Under the pieces are notes generated by a model that worked only from the letters and a program-made list of their open reading frames with translations, searched no databases and was not told the origin of the DNA. Shown one piece after another: positions 24,070-32,781 of a stretch of 64,000 nt of DNA. The position numbers were made by a program, and so were the translations under genes. Source of the DNA: Pseudomonas reidholzensis. GTDB lineage: Bacteria; Pseudomonadota; Gammaproteobacteria; Pseudomonadales; Pseudomonadaceae. Location: assembly GCF_900536025.1 (NCBI RefSeq), contig NZ_UNOZ01000002.1, positions 1-64,000 of the forward strand, read 5' to 3'. How positions within the stretch are numbered: position 1 is the first letter of the stretch; every line of letters starts with the position of its first letter.

Positions 24070-25280
24070 CAGACGAAGATCGCCGCGATCACCCCGGACA
24101 ACTCCGCCAGCAGCGCGCAACCCACGGCGTGACGCACGCGCTGGATGCCGACCGCGCCGAAATACACGGCCAGTACGTAGAAGGTGGTCTCGGTGCTGCC
24201 CTGAATGGTCGCGGCAACCAGCGCCGGGAAGCTGTCGACGCCCTGGGTCTGCATGGTCTCGATCAGCATCGCCCGCGCCGCACTGCCCGAGAACGGCTTG
24301 ACCAGCGCGGTCGGCAGGCCTTCGACGAAGCGCGTGTCCAGGCCCATCCACTGCACCGCGTGGCGGATACCGTCCAGCGCCAGTTCGAGCGCGCCCGAGG
24401 CACGCAGCACACCGACTGCACAGAGCATGGCGACCAGGTAGGGCAGGAGGTTCTTGGCGACGTCAAAGCCCTCTTTGGCGCCCTCGACGAACGCCTCGTA
24501 GACCTTTACCCGGCGCAGCGCCCCGACCACCAGAAACAGCATGATGATGCCGAACAGGGTCAGGTTGCCGAGGATCGATGACAGGCTGGCCAGCGCCGCC
24601 GCTGACAGCGTGCCGAGAAACGCCATGAAACAGCCCAGCAGCAGCGCGCCGGGGATCAGGTAAGCCAGCACCACCGGGTCCCACAGGCGCAGGCGCTGCA
24701 TCACCGCCACCGACAGCAGGCCGACCAGGGTCGAGACACTGGTCGCCAGCAGGATCGGCAGGAAGACCATGGTCGGGTCGGGCGCGCCTTGCTGGGCGCG
24801 GTACATGAAGATGGTCACCGGCAACAGGGTCAGCGACGAGGCGTTGAGTACCAGGAACAGGATCTGCGCGTTGCTCGCCGTGCTGCTGCTCGGGTTGAGC
24901 TCCTGCAGTGCGCGCATGGCCTTGAGGCCGATGGGCGTGGCGGCGTTGTCCAGGCCCAGGCCGTTGGCAGCGAAGTTCATGGTGATCAGGCCGAGGGCAG
25001 GGTGGCCAGGCGGCACTTCGGGCATCAGGCGGGCGAACAGCGGGCCGAGCACCTTGGCCAGCCATTCGACGATACCGGCCTGCTCGGCGATCTTCAGGAA
25101 GCCCAGCCACAGGGTCAGGGTGCCGAACAGCAGGACCATGACCTCTACCGACAGCTTGGCCATGGCGAAAATGCTCTCGACCATCGCGGCAAAGATCCCC
25201 GCGTTGCCGCCGACCAGCCATTGGGCCATGGCGGAGACGGCCGCCACCAGGAAAAAGCTGAGCCAAAGGCCGTTGAGCAT
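24051..25280 (-). CDS. SpmA-SpmB fusion (nucleoside recognition domain) membrane protein
   Basis: A 409-residue polytopic protein fusing SpmA-like (about residues 1-200) and SpmB-like (about 215-409) halves, each with a Gate/nucleoside-recognition domain (NFAANGLGLDNAATPIGLKA in the first; GSTETTFYVLAVYFGAVGIQ in the second). In spore formers these are separate spore-maturation proteins; in Gram-negatives the role is unknown, possibly solute transport. It is convergent with, and overlaps by 19 bp, the upstream lipoprotein gene. The gltP gene lies upstream on the same strand. Confidence 0.87.
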   Translation of the reverse strand: MLNGLWLSFFLVAAVSAMAQWLVGGNAGIFAAMVESIFAMAKLSVEVMVLLFGTLTLWLGFLKIAEQAGIVEWLAKVLGPLFARLMPEVPPGHPALGLITMNFAANGLGLDNAATPIGLKAMRALQELNPSSSTASNAQILFLVLNASSLTLLPVTIFMYRAQQGAPDPTMVFLPILLATSVSTLVGLLSVAVMQRLRLWDPVVLAYLIPGALLLGCFMAFLGTLSAAALASLSSILGNLTLFGIIMLFLVVGALRRVKVYEAFVEGAKEGFDVAKNLLPYLVAMLCAVGVLRASGALELALDGIRHAVQWMGLDTRFVEGLPTALVKPFSGSAARAMLIETMQTQGVDSFPALVAATIQGSTETTFYVLAVYFGAVGIQRVRHAVGCALLAELSGVIAAIFVCYWFFG

Positions 25281-25354
25281 CCGTGTGTTCCCCCGAAAAA
25301 TGCCTCGAATGATAGCGCAAGCGGGCTGGCCCGCGATGGCGTTCCTACAGACAA

Positions 25355-25382
25355 CAAAAAGCCCCGACAGGTCGGGGCTTTC
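25355..25382 (-). terminator. Rho-independent terminator of gltP
   Basis: On the minus strand, AAAGCCCCGACC-TGT-CGGGGCTTTTT lies 18 nt after the gltP stop. A degenerate REP-like fragment (GCGGGCTGGCCCGCGATGGC) is next to it at 25321-25340. Confidence 0.88.
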
Positions 25383-25399
25383 TGTTCAACGCCAGCGGC

Positions 25400-26734
25400 T
25401 TACTGCTTGGCGGTCTCGCCAGCCACCGCAGCGGCCTGGCTGCCGGCCATGTGCGGCAGCGAGTTGTAGTACTGCTCGCCCTTGGCCGAGTCGTACATGC
25501 CTTCCCAGCGCGCGATGACCACGGCCGCCAGGGCGTTGCCGACCACGTTCAGGGCGGTACGGGCCATGTCCATGATGCGGTCGACACCGGCGATGAACGC
25601 CAGGCCTTCCAGCGGGATACCCACGCTGCCCAGGGTCGCCAGCAGGACCACGAACGACACACCAGGCACACCGGCGATACCCTTGGAGGTGACCATCAGG
25701 GTCAGCACCAGCAGCAGCTGCTGGCTCCAAGACAGGTCGATGCCGTACAGCTGGGCGATGAAGATCGCCGCGATGCTCTGGTACAGGGTCGAACCGTCGA
25801 GGTTGAACGAGTAGCCGGTCGGCACCACGAAGCTGCAGATCGACTTCGGCGCGCCGTACTTTTCCATCTTCTCGATGACACGCGGCAGCACGGTCTCGGA
25901 GCTGGAGGTGGAGTACGCGAGGATGATCTCGTCCTTCATGATGCGCATGATCTTGATGATCGAGAAGCCGAAGATCCGCGCCACCAGGCCGAGCACCATG
26001 AAGGCGAAGAAGGCGATGGCGAAGTACACCAGTACCACCAGCTTGGCCAGCGGCAGCAGGGACGAGAAGCCGAAGTTGGCGACGGTCACCGCGATCAGGG
26101 CAAACACGCCGATCGGGGCGTAGTTCATGATCATGTGGGTGACCTTGAACATGGTTTCCGATACGGCCTGGAAGGTCCGTACCAGCGGTTCGCGCAGGTC
26201 CGACTGCAGGCTCGACAAGCCCAGACCGAAGAGTACAGAGAAGAAGATGATCGGCAGCATCTCGCCACGCATCAGCGCTGCGAAGATGTTCGACGGGATC
26301 AGGTTGAGCAGGGTCTCGATGAACGCGTGCTCATGCTGCACTTCGGCAGCGGTAGCCTGGTACTTGGAGATATCCACGGTACCCAGGGTGCTCATGTCGA
26401 TGCCGACACCTGGGTGGAACAGGTTGGCCAGGCCCAGGCCGACGACGATGGCGATGGTGGTCACCACCTCGAAGTAGATGATGGTCTTGAGGCCGATGCT
26501 GCCCAGCTTTTTCGCGTCGCCAACCCCGGCGATGCCCACGATCAGCGACGAAATCACGATCGGGACGACGATCATCTTGATCAGGCGAATGAAGATGTCA
26601 CCGGCAGGCTGCAGAACATTACTGATCCACCATGCCTTTTCTGCACTGAAATGGTTCAGCAGCGCGCCGATTGCAACGCCCAGGACAAGTCCGATTACGA
26701 TTTGCCAGGCGAGGCTTAGTTTTGCCTTCTTCAT
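25400..26734 (-). CDS. gltP: Glutamate/aspartate:cation symporter (DAACS family)
   Basis: A 444-residue secondary transporter starting MKKAKLSLAWQIVIGLVLGV, with eight helices and two re-entrant loops typical of GltP/GltPh. Diagnostic motifs are AYSTSSSETVLPRVIEKMEK (serine-rich HP1 loop), VPTGYSFNLDGSTLYQSIAA (TM7) and SKGIAGVPGVSFVVLLATL (HP2). It imports glutamate/aspartate, or possibly C4-dicarboxylates, with H+ or Na+. It is transcribed alone, with a long 746-bp upstream gap. Confidence 0.92.
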   Translation of the reverse strand: MKKAKLSLAWQIVIGLVLGVAIGALLNHFSAEKAWWISNVLQPAGDIFIRLIKMIVVPIVISSLIVGIAGVGDAKKLGSIGLKTIIYFEVVTTIAIVVGLGLANLFHPGVGIDMSTLGTVDISKYQATAAEVQHEHAFIETLLNLIPSNIFAALMRGEMLPIIFFSVLFGLGLSSLQSDLREPLVRTFQAVSETMFKVTHMIMNYAPIGVFALIAVTVANFGFSSLLPLAKLVVLVYFAIAFFAFMVLGLVARIFGFSIIKIMRIMKDEIILAYSTSSSETVLPRVIEKMEKYGAPKSICSFVVPTGYSFNLDGSTLYQSIAAIFIAQLYGIDLSWSQQLLLVLTLMVTSKGIAGVPGVSFVVLLATLGSVGIPLEGLAFIAGVDRIMDMARTALNVVGNALAAVVIARWEGMYDSAKGEQYYNSLPHMAGSQAAAVAGETAKQ

Positions 26735-26943
26735 GTCGTTACCTTTTCTTCTAGTGGTCAGGGGCGACGAGCGGAAATGCGCGTTCCAGAGCCATTAGAA
26801 GCATGCTGGGCAGCGAAGTTAATCCGTACGACGACTCCATCGAAGGTCAGCGCAAGCGAGCGTTTCGGCGCTCTGGCTAGCGAAAAAGGCGGCAACTATT
26901 GCGACGTGGGCGGGGTCAGTCTAATGCCGGAAACGAATACCCT

Positions 26944-26958
26944 ATGCCGATTCGGCAT
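26944..26958. promoter_or_regulatory. Perfect palindrome ATGCCGA-T-TCGGCAT
   Basis: A 7-bp inverted repeat around a single base, about 210 bp upstream of the gltP start. A regulator-binding site is plausible but unproven. Confidence 0.4.
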
Positions 26959-27006
26959 GAGACCTTGAGGCAATAAGTCGCATCAGAAGGGGTTGGATTT
27001 TCGCCG

Positions 27007-27097
27007 TTCGGATTTCCGAACAAGACCAAACCGCCATTTTTCGGCCGATTTGGAGGCACCCAGTGGCCGCTCCGAACGCCTTGTTCGACAATCCGAA
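27007..27097. repeat. Large imperfect inverted repeat (18-bp arms)
   Basis: TTCGGATTTCCGAACAAG (27007-27024) pairs with CTTGTTCGACAATCCGAA (27080-27097) at 16 of 18 positions. Further partial pairing inside (CCAAA with TTTGG) is possible. It could be a structured RNA, a cruciform operator or the remnant of a small inverted-repeat element. No flanking target duplication is seen. Confidence 0.6.
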
Positions 27098-27480
27098 TGG
27101 TCAGGAGCGTGCCAGGAAGGGGGGTGGGACGCGGAGGAAATAATTCGATGTACGGTCGAGACAAAATGTGTCTTGGAGGCAAATTCCTACAAAGTGCGGA
27201 AATCTTTCTTTATATAGGCGCTCCGGAAGTCAGGTCAGGTTTCGTATCTTTCCGACACGACCGACCTGGTACTTCCGATGCTACCTTCCTGACCCGGCCC
27301 GTGTTCGGAGGTACTCCCTGTACCCCTAGGCCACTCCGATCCTGCAACAATCAGAACAGCCCAGCCCCTTGGTCATGTGCCGTCCCTCCTCGGGGCGGCG
27401 CATCATAGAAGCCAGAACGATAGAAAGGTTCAGCTTCCATAGCGTTACAGTTGCGTGAAGTTTGTGCGGTGCCTGAGCAC

Positions 27481-27951
27481 TCAGTACCACTTCGGATCAC
27501 GCTTGAGCTGCTCCTGCAGCAGTGCCTTCATGCCGTCGTCAGGCTCGCCCAGCCAGCGGTACTGCGCGTGGCGGGTGGGCGACTTGTCGCTCGGCAGTCC
27601 TTCGGGTACCTCCACGAGCATCCCGTAGGCATCATCCTTGTCCCAGCTGAACGCAACGATCAGCCGCTTGTAGGTGCAGTTGTCGTCCGACTCACACAAG
27701 GGCCCGACCAGGTACTGGTCGCCATCCTCGGCTACGGCTGACATCTGTTCCTGCGAACTGCCGTTGAGGTTGATCACCCAGTCGGGCAAACGCTCCTCGC
27801 CCTCGAGGGCGTCTTGCCAGGCTTCCCGGTACTCGGGGTCCGAGCCCAACAGCTGGTTGACCCGGACCTGGCCGTCATTGGCCGCCATCGCCGCCGCACT
27901 ACCGCCCAACAGCAGGGCGGTAGCCAGGGCTTTGCAAAGCATCCGGCTCAT
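27481..27951 (-). CDS. Ivy family (inhibitor of vertebrate lysozyme) protein
   Basis: A 156-residue periplasmic protein with signal peptide MSRMLCKALATALLLGGSAA (cleavage near AMA-A). It matches the Ivy family: the YLVGPLC...C region, LIVAFSWDKDDAYGMLVEVP, GLPSDKSPTRHAQYRWLGEP and the C-terminal LQEQLKRDPKWY. The inhibitory loop of E. coli Ivy (CKPHDC) is replaced by CESDDNC, one residue longer, without the His that enters the lysozyme active site. So lysozyme inhibition is doubtful; it resembles the second Pseudomonas paralogue (PA5481-like). It lies 3 bp after the DUF1328 gene in an operon. Confidence 0.88.
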   Translation of the reverse strand: MSRMLCKALATALLLGGSAAAMAANDGQVRVNQLLGSDPEYREAWQDALEGEERLPDWVINLNGSSQEQMSAVAEDGDQYLVGPLCESDDNCTYKRLIVAFSWDKDDAYGMLVEVPEGLPSDKSPTRHAQYRWLGEPDDGMKALLQEQLKRDPKWY

Positions 27952-27954
27952 GGG

Positions 27955-28447
<493 letters not shown>

Positions 28448-28622
28448 GCCGGCTCCTCCTGCAATGTTCTTATTCAATCTATGAACAAGTAATTGCAGCC
28501 TGCATGCCAGTCTTGCCAACCTGATAAAATCCTTATAAAACAATGACTTAGCTATTAGGCCCGAGATCATTGAGGACGTATCCTGCACGATGCCGTCCGT
28601 GGCGTCGTGCGATTTGCACGAA

Positions 28623-29444
28623 TCAGCCTTCAACCTTGGTGGCGATTTTCAGCAGGTCGGCGTCTACGCCGCGCACGCCAACGATTTGCCGGGCGACCTC
28701 GACGGCGATGGTCTTCTGCTCACTGCTGACCACCTCACCGGACAGCCGCACCAGGCCCTCCTGGCTCGCCACCTTGATGTTCAGGCCATCGAGGTTGCGG
28801 CTGAAGCGGTAGCTGCTCTGGATCTTGTCGATGATCCAGCCGTCGCTCGGCTGCGCGCCGCGGGGGGCGCCGACCGGTTTGTCACGGGCTTTGGCCATGG
28901 CTGCTGTGTCGAGGCTGACGAGGTTGTTGACCAGATGGATGCCGTCAGTGGTGCGCGCCAGCACCCCGGCCAGTTCCTTGGCCTCGACGCTGTCGACCCG
29001 ACCGCGCAGGGTCACCACGCCTTCACGGCTCTCGACCTCGATCGGCGCCTGCTCGGTGACCTGGCTCCACGACAGTCGCGCCCGCACGATGGCGGCCAGG
29101 GTCGCGTCCTCCAGGCGTTGCGCGTAGGCACGCAGTTCCAGCGGTCGCTCGACCAGCTCGGGGTTGACCCGCAACTGATTGTCGACCTGCTCGATACCGC
29201 GTGTGGCCAAGGCGACGTGCTCGGCCAACTGACGCTCTACCGGGCTTTCGACTTCACCACTGAGGCGCGCTTGCGGCCCCTCGACATCGACGTCGATGCG
29301 AAACGGGTTGAGCAGGCGGTTGAGGGACAGGGCGGTTTGCAGGGCGCCTTCCAGACGGGCGTCCTGCTGCGAATCGGCGAACGCCGGTGGCATTAGCGAC
29401 AGCAAGCCGGCGGCCAATACGGCCATACGGGGGGATAAGGGCAT
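28623..29444 (-). CDS. Periplasmic protein with three BON domains
   Basis: A 273-residue protein with signal peptide MPLSPRMAVLAAGLLSLMPP (cleavage AFA-D). Three BON-type repeats follow: about residues 30-95 (RIDVDVEGPQARLSGEVES), 110-180 (PIEVESREGVVTLRGRVDSV) and 200-270 (LNIKVASQEGLVRLSGEVVS). BON domains bind lipid or membranes; OsmY is a two-BON relative induced by osmotic stress. It is divergent from algB with a 209-bp AT-rich gap. Role inferred as envelope protection. Confidence 0.87.
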   Translation of the reverse strand: MPLSPRMAVLAAGLLSLMPPAFADSQQDARLEGALQTALSLNRLLNPFRIDVDVEGPQARLSGEVESPVERQLAEHVALATRGIEQVDNQLRVNPELVERPLELRAYAQRLEDATLAAIVRARLSWSQVTEQAPIEVESREGVVTLRGRVDSVEAKELAGVLARTTDGIHLVNNLVSLDTAAMAKARDKPVGAPRGAQPSDGWIIDKIQSSYRFSRNLDGLNIKVASQEGLVRLSGEVVSSEQKTIAVEVARQIVGVRGVDADLLKIATKVEG

Positions 29445-29653
29445 GACTGCACCTCCTCTTGTTACAAATCCAAAGATCTTCGCAAGCGCCGTGCCAGCCG
29501 TTTTTTTGCCAAAAAAGCACGATATTTCAGCTAGTTAGCTAAACAACGGGCGAGCAGCTAGCATGCAAAGGACAGAATCCTTCAGAATTGACCATGCAAC
29601 TTGCCCGATCTTTCCGACACTAACTGAGATCAATCCTAAAGGAGCGTAGGAAA

Positions 29654-31000
29654 ATGGAGTCTGCCCAGGACAACCAAGGCCGCATTCTGCTGGTAGATGA
29701 CGAGTCCGCCATCCTGCGAACCTTTCGTTACTGCCTCGAAGATGAGGGCTACAGCGTAGCCACGGCCAACAGCGCCGCGCAGGCCGAATCGCTGTTGCAG
29801 CGTCAGGTGTTCGACCTGTGCTTTCTCGACCTGCGCCTGGGCGAGGACAACGGCCTCGACGTGCTGGCGCAGATGCGTATCCAGGCCCCCTGGATGCGCG
29901 TCGTCATCGTCACCGCGCACTCGGCGGTGGATACCGCGGTAGACGCCATCCAGGCCGGCGCAGCCGACTACCTGGTCAAGCCGTGCAGCCCCGACCAGCT
30001 GCGCCTGGCCACCGCCAAGCAGCTCGAAGTACGCCAGCTGTCGGCCCGCCTCGAGGCGCTCGAAGGCGAAGTGCGCAAGCCCAAGGACGGCCTCGACTCG
30101 CACAGCCCGGCCATGATGGCGGTGCTGGAAACCGCACGCCAGGTGGCGACCACCGACGCCAACATTCTCATCCTCGGCGAGTCGGGTACCGGCAAGGGCG
30201 AACTGGCCCGCGCCATCCACGGCTGGAGCAAGCGCGCGCGCAAGGCCTGCGTGACCATCAACTGCCCGTCACTGAACGCCGAGCTGATGGAGAGCGAGCT
30301 GTTCGGGCATACCCGCGGCGCCTTTACCGGGGCCAGCGAAAGTACCCTGGGGCGCGTCAGCCAGGCAGACGGCGGTACGCTGTTCCTCGACGAGATCGGC
30401 GATTTCCCGCTGACCTTGCAGCCAAAACTGCTGCGCTTCATCCAGGACAAGGAATACGAGCGGGTCGGCGACCCGGTGACCCGCCGGGCCGATGTGCGCA
30501 TCCTTGCCGCCACCAACCTCAACCTCGACGACATGGTCCGCGACGGCCGCTTCCGCGAAGACCTGCTCTACCGGCTCAACGTCATCACCCTGCACCTGCC
30601 CCCCCTGCGTGAGCGTAGCGATGACATCCTGACCCTCGCCGAGCGCTTCCTCGCACGCTTCGTCAAAGAGTATTCGCGACCTGCGCGGGTGTTCAGCGAC
30701 GAAGCCCGTGCCGCGCTGCTCAATTACCGTTGGCCGGGCAACATCCGCGAGCTGCGCAACGTGGTCGAACGGGCCAGCATCATCTGCCCGCAGGAGCGGG
30801 TCGAGATCACCCACCTGGGCATGGCCGAAACGACCACCAACAACGCCCCACGGATCGGCGCCGCGCTGAGCCTGGATGAGCTGGAGCGGGCCCACATCGG
30901 CGCGGTGCTGGCGGCCAGCGATACCCTCGACCAGGCGGCCAAGACGCTCGGCATCGACGCCTCGACGCTGTACCGCAAGCGCAAGCAATTCAACCTATGA
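29654..31000 (+). CDS. algB: NtrC-family response regulator AlgB
   Basis: A 448-residue response regulator. Receiver domain: about residues 10-125, with the acidic pocket Asp15-Asp16 and phosphoacceptor Asp59 (LDLRLGEDNG). AAA+ sigma-54 activation domain: about 145-370, Walker A GESGTGKGELARAI, the GAFTGA loop and Walker B GGTLFLDEIGDFP. A C-terminal Fis-type helix-turn-helix ends DASTLYRKRKQFNL. In Pseudomonas AlgB controls alginate and other extracellular traits, partnered by KinB. The kinB start overlaps its stop (ATGA). The match to AlgB orthologues is near full length. Confidence 0.96.
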   Translation: MESAQDNQGRILLVDDESAILRTFRYCLEDEGYSVATANSAAQAESLLQRQVFDLCFLDLRLGEDNGLDVLAQMRIQAPWMRVVIVTAHSAVDTAVDAIQAGAADYLVKPCSPDQLRLATAKQLEVRQLSARLEALEGEVRKPKDGLDSHSPAMMAVLETARQVATTDANILILGESGTGKGELARAIHGWSKRARKACVTINCPSLNAELMESELFGHTRGAFTGASESTLGRVSQADGGTLFLDEIGDFPLTLQPKLLRFIQDKEYERVGDPVTRRADVRILAATNLNLDDMVRDGRFREDLLYRLNVITLHLPPLRERSDDILTLAERFLARFVKEYSRPARVFSDEARAALLNYRWPGNIRELRNVVERASIICPQERVEITHLGMAETTTNNAPRIGAALSLDELERAHIGAVLAASDTLDQAAKTLGIDASTLYRKRKQFNL

Positions 31001-32775
31001 AGTGGCCGATGAAGCTGCGCACGCGGCTTTTCCTGAGCATCTCGGCACTGGTCACGGTGGCGCTGGTGGGGGTTCTGGTGGGGCTGGTCAGCGTGATGCA
31101 GATGGCCAGTGTGCAACAACGCCTGGTCCGCGACACCGCGCACACCCTGGACGTGGGGCTCAAGCTGCGGCAGAACCTCGGGGAGCAGTTGACCCTGATC
31201 CTCGACGAGGACACCGACCCGGACAGCCTGGTGGCCTTGCAGGATCAATTCCAGTTGCTGCTCAACCAGGGGTTGGCGCAGGGCGACGAGCAGACGGCTT
31301 TCAGCAAGGCCAGCAGCAACTACCAGAGTTTTCTCCAGGCGTACCGCGACAGCCGCACGCCGGCGCGCAGCATGGGTACCGACCAACCGCTGGGGGCGGC
31401 CTTCAATCAGGTGCGCACCGACCTGATCGACTCGCAAAAACAGGCGCTGGACTACATCACCCGCAGCGAACAGCGCACCCGTGAGCGGGCCTTGCTGGTC
31501 AGTGGCCTGATGGGCCTGATCGCCTTGGCGGTGCTGGTCCTCGGTTTTGTCACCGCGCACAACATTGCGCGGCGCTTCGGCCAGCCGATCGAAGCCCTGG
31601 CCAAGGCCGCCGATGAAGTCGGCCAAGGCAATTTCGACGTCACCCTGCCCGTCACCCAAGCCGCCGAACTGAACCAGCTGACCCGACGCTTCGGCCTGAT
31701 GGCCGATGCCCTGCGCAAGCACCAGGCGACCAACATCGACGAAGTGCTGGCCGGCCAGCAGCGCTTGCAGGCGGTGCTCGACAGTATCGACGACGGCCTG
31801 TTGATCATCGATCGCCAAGGCCACCTGGAACACCTCAACCCGGTCGCCCAGCGCCAGTTGGGCTGGGACAGCAGCCGCCTCGGCGCAGGCCTGGCCGAGG
31901 CGCTGCAACGCCCGGAGCTCGAACAGCAGTTGCGCCAGGTGCTGCGCGGCGGCAGCCTGGATCGGCCGCCGGACGACCTGAGCATCGAGGTCGACGAAGA
32001 AACCCGCCTGCTGACCTACAGCCTGACCCCGGTCAGCCACCCGCAAGGGCCGATCCTGGGCGCGGTGATGGTCCTTCACGATGTCACCGAGCAGCGGGCC
32101 TTCGAGCGCGTGCGCAGCGAGTTCGTGCTGCGCGCCTCGCATGAGCTGCGCACCCCGGTAACCGGCATGCACATGGCCTTCGGCCTGCTCCGCGAGCGGG
32201 TCAAGTTCCCGCCTGAAGCCCGCGAAACCGACCTGCTCGAGACCATTGGCGAAGAGATGCAGCGGTTGACCCAGCTGATCAACGACCTGCTCAACTTCTC
32301 CCGCTACCAGAGCGGCCTGCAGAAGCTCGAACTGGCCCACTGTGCCGTCGACGAAATGCTCGAACGGGCCCAGGCGCGGGTGGCCGGGCAGGTGGCGGAC
32401 AAACACATCGACCTGCTGATCGAACTCGAACAGCCGCTGCCGCGGATCCAGGCGGACGTCTCCCAGCTCGACCGGGTGCTCGACAACCTGCTGCACAACG
32501 CCGTGCGCCACACCCCAAGCGGCGGGCGCATTCGCCTGCATGCGCGGCGTCATGGCGAGCGGGTGATCGTCAGTGTCGAGGATAACGGCGAAGGGATTGC
32601 CTATGGGCAGCAGGGGCGGATCTTCGAACCGTTCGTCCAGGTCGGCCGCAAGAAAGGCGGCGCAGGCCTGGGCTTGGCGCTGTGCAAGGAGATCGTCCAG
32701 TTGCACGGTGGCCGGATGGGCGTGTTCTCCCGGCCGGGCCAGGGCACGCAGTTCTACATGGCGCTGCCGGTCTGA
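30997..32775 (+). CDS. kinB: Sensor histidine kinase KinB
   Basis: A 592-residue kinase. TM1 (LFLSISALVTVALVGVLVGL) and TM2 (LVSGLMGLIALAVLVLGFV) flank a ~130-residue periplasmic sensor domain. HAMP, PAS (LDSIDDGLLIIDRQGHLEHL), HisKA with His382 in RASHELRTP, and HATPase (LDNLLHNAVRHTPSGGRIRL; VEDNGEGI; GGAGLGLALCKEIV) follow. All catalytic boxes are intact. It is translationally coupled to algB by a 4-bp overlap. KinB regulates AlgB phosphorylation and so alginate and virulence functions. Confidence 0.96.
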   Translation: MKWPMKLRTRLFLSISALVTVALVGVLVGLVSVMQMASVQQRLVRDTAHTLDVGLKLRQNLGEQLTLILDEDTDPDSLVALQDQFQLLLNQGLAQGDEQTAFSKASSNYQSFLQAYRDSRTPARSMGTDQPLGAAFNQVRTDLIDSQKQALDYITRSEQRTRERALLVSGLMGLIALAVLVLGFVTAHNIARRFGQPIEALAKAADEVGQGNFDVTLPVTQAAELNQLTRRFGLMADALRKHQATNIDEVLAGQQRLQAVLDSIDDGLLIIDRQGHLEHLNPVAQRQLGWDSSRLGAGLAEALQRPELEQQLRQVLRGGSLDRPPDDLSIEVDEETRLLTYSLTPVSHPQGPILGAVMVLHDVTEQRAFERVRSEFVLRASHELRTPVTGMHMAFGLLRERVKFPPEARETDLLETIGEEMQRLTQLINDLLNFSRYQSGLQKLELAHCAVDEMLERAQARVAGQVADKHIDLLIELEQPLPRIQADVSQLDRVLDNLLHNAVRHTPSGGRIRLHARRHGERVIVSVEDNGEGIAYGQQGRIFEPFVQVGRKKGGAGLGLALCKEIVQLHGGRMGVFSRPGQGTQFYMALPV

Positions 32776-32781
32776 GGCCCC

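Larger units (their letters stand above)
26735..27480. other. 746-bp gene-free region with palindromes
   Basis: No convincing gene was found in any frame; the small open frames have neither ribosome binding sites nor recognisable products. The region is less GC-rich than its neighbours and contains a perfect palindrome at 26944-26958 and a 91-bp inverted-repeat structure at 27007-27097. It must hold the gltP promoter on the minus strand and perhaps a small RNA. Confidence 0.6.

Noticed and set aside
26777..27408. Short open frames in the 746-bp gap
   Set aside because: No SD, atypical composition and no similarity I can recognise; they overlap the palindromes.
27230..27420. Possible 4.5S/SRP-like RNA on the minus strand (CAGG..GGAAGG-type segments)
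   Set aside because: The key SRP loop motif is not present in the right order and overall pairing is poor.
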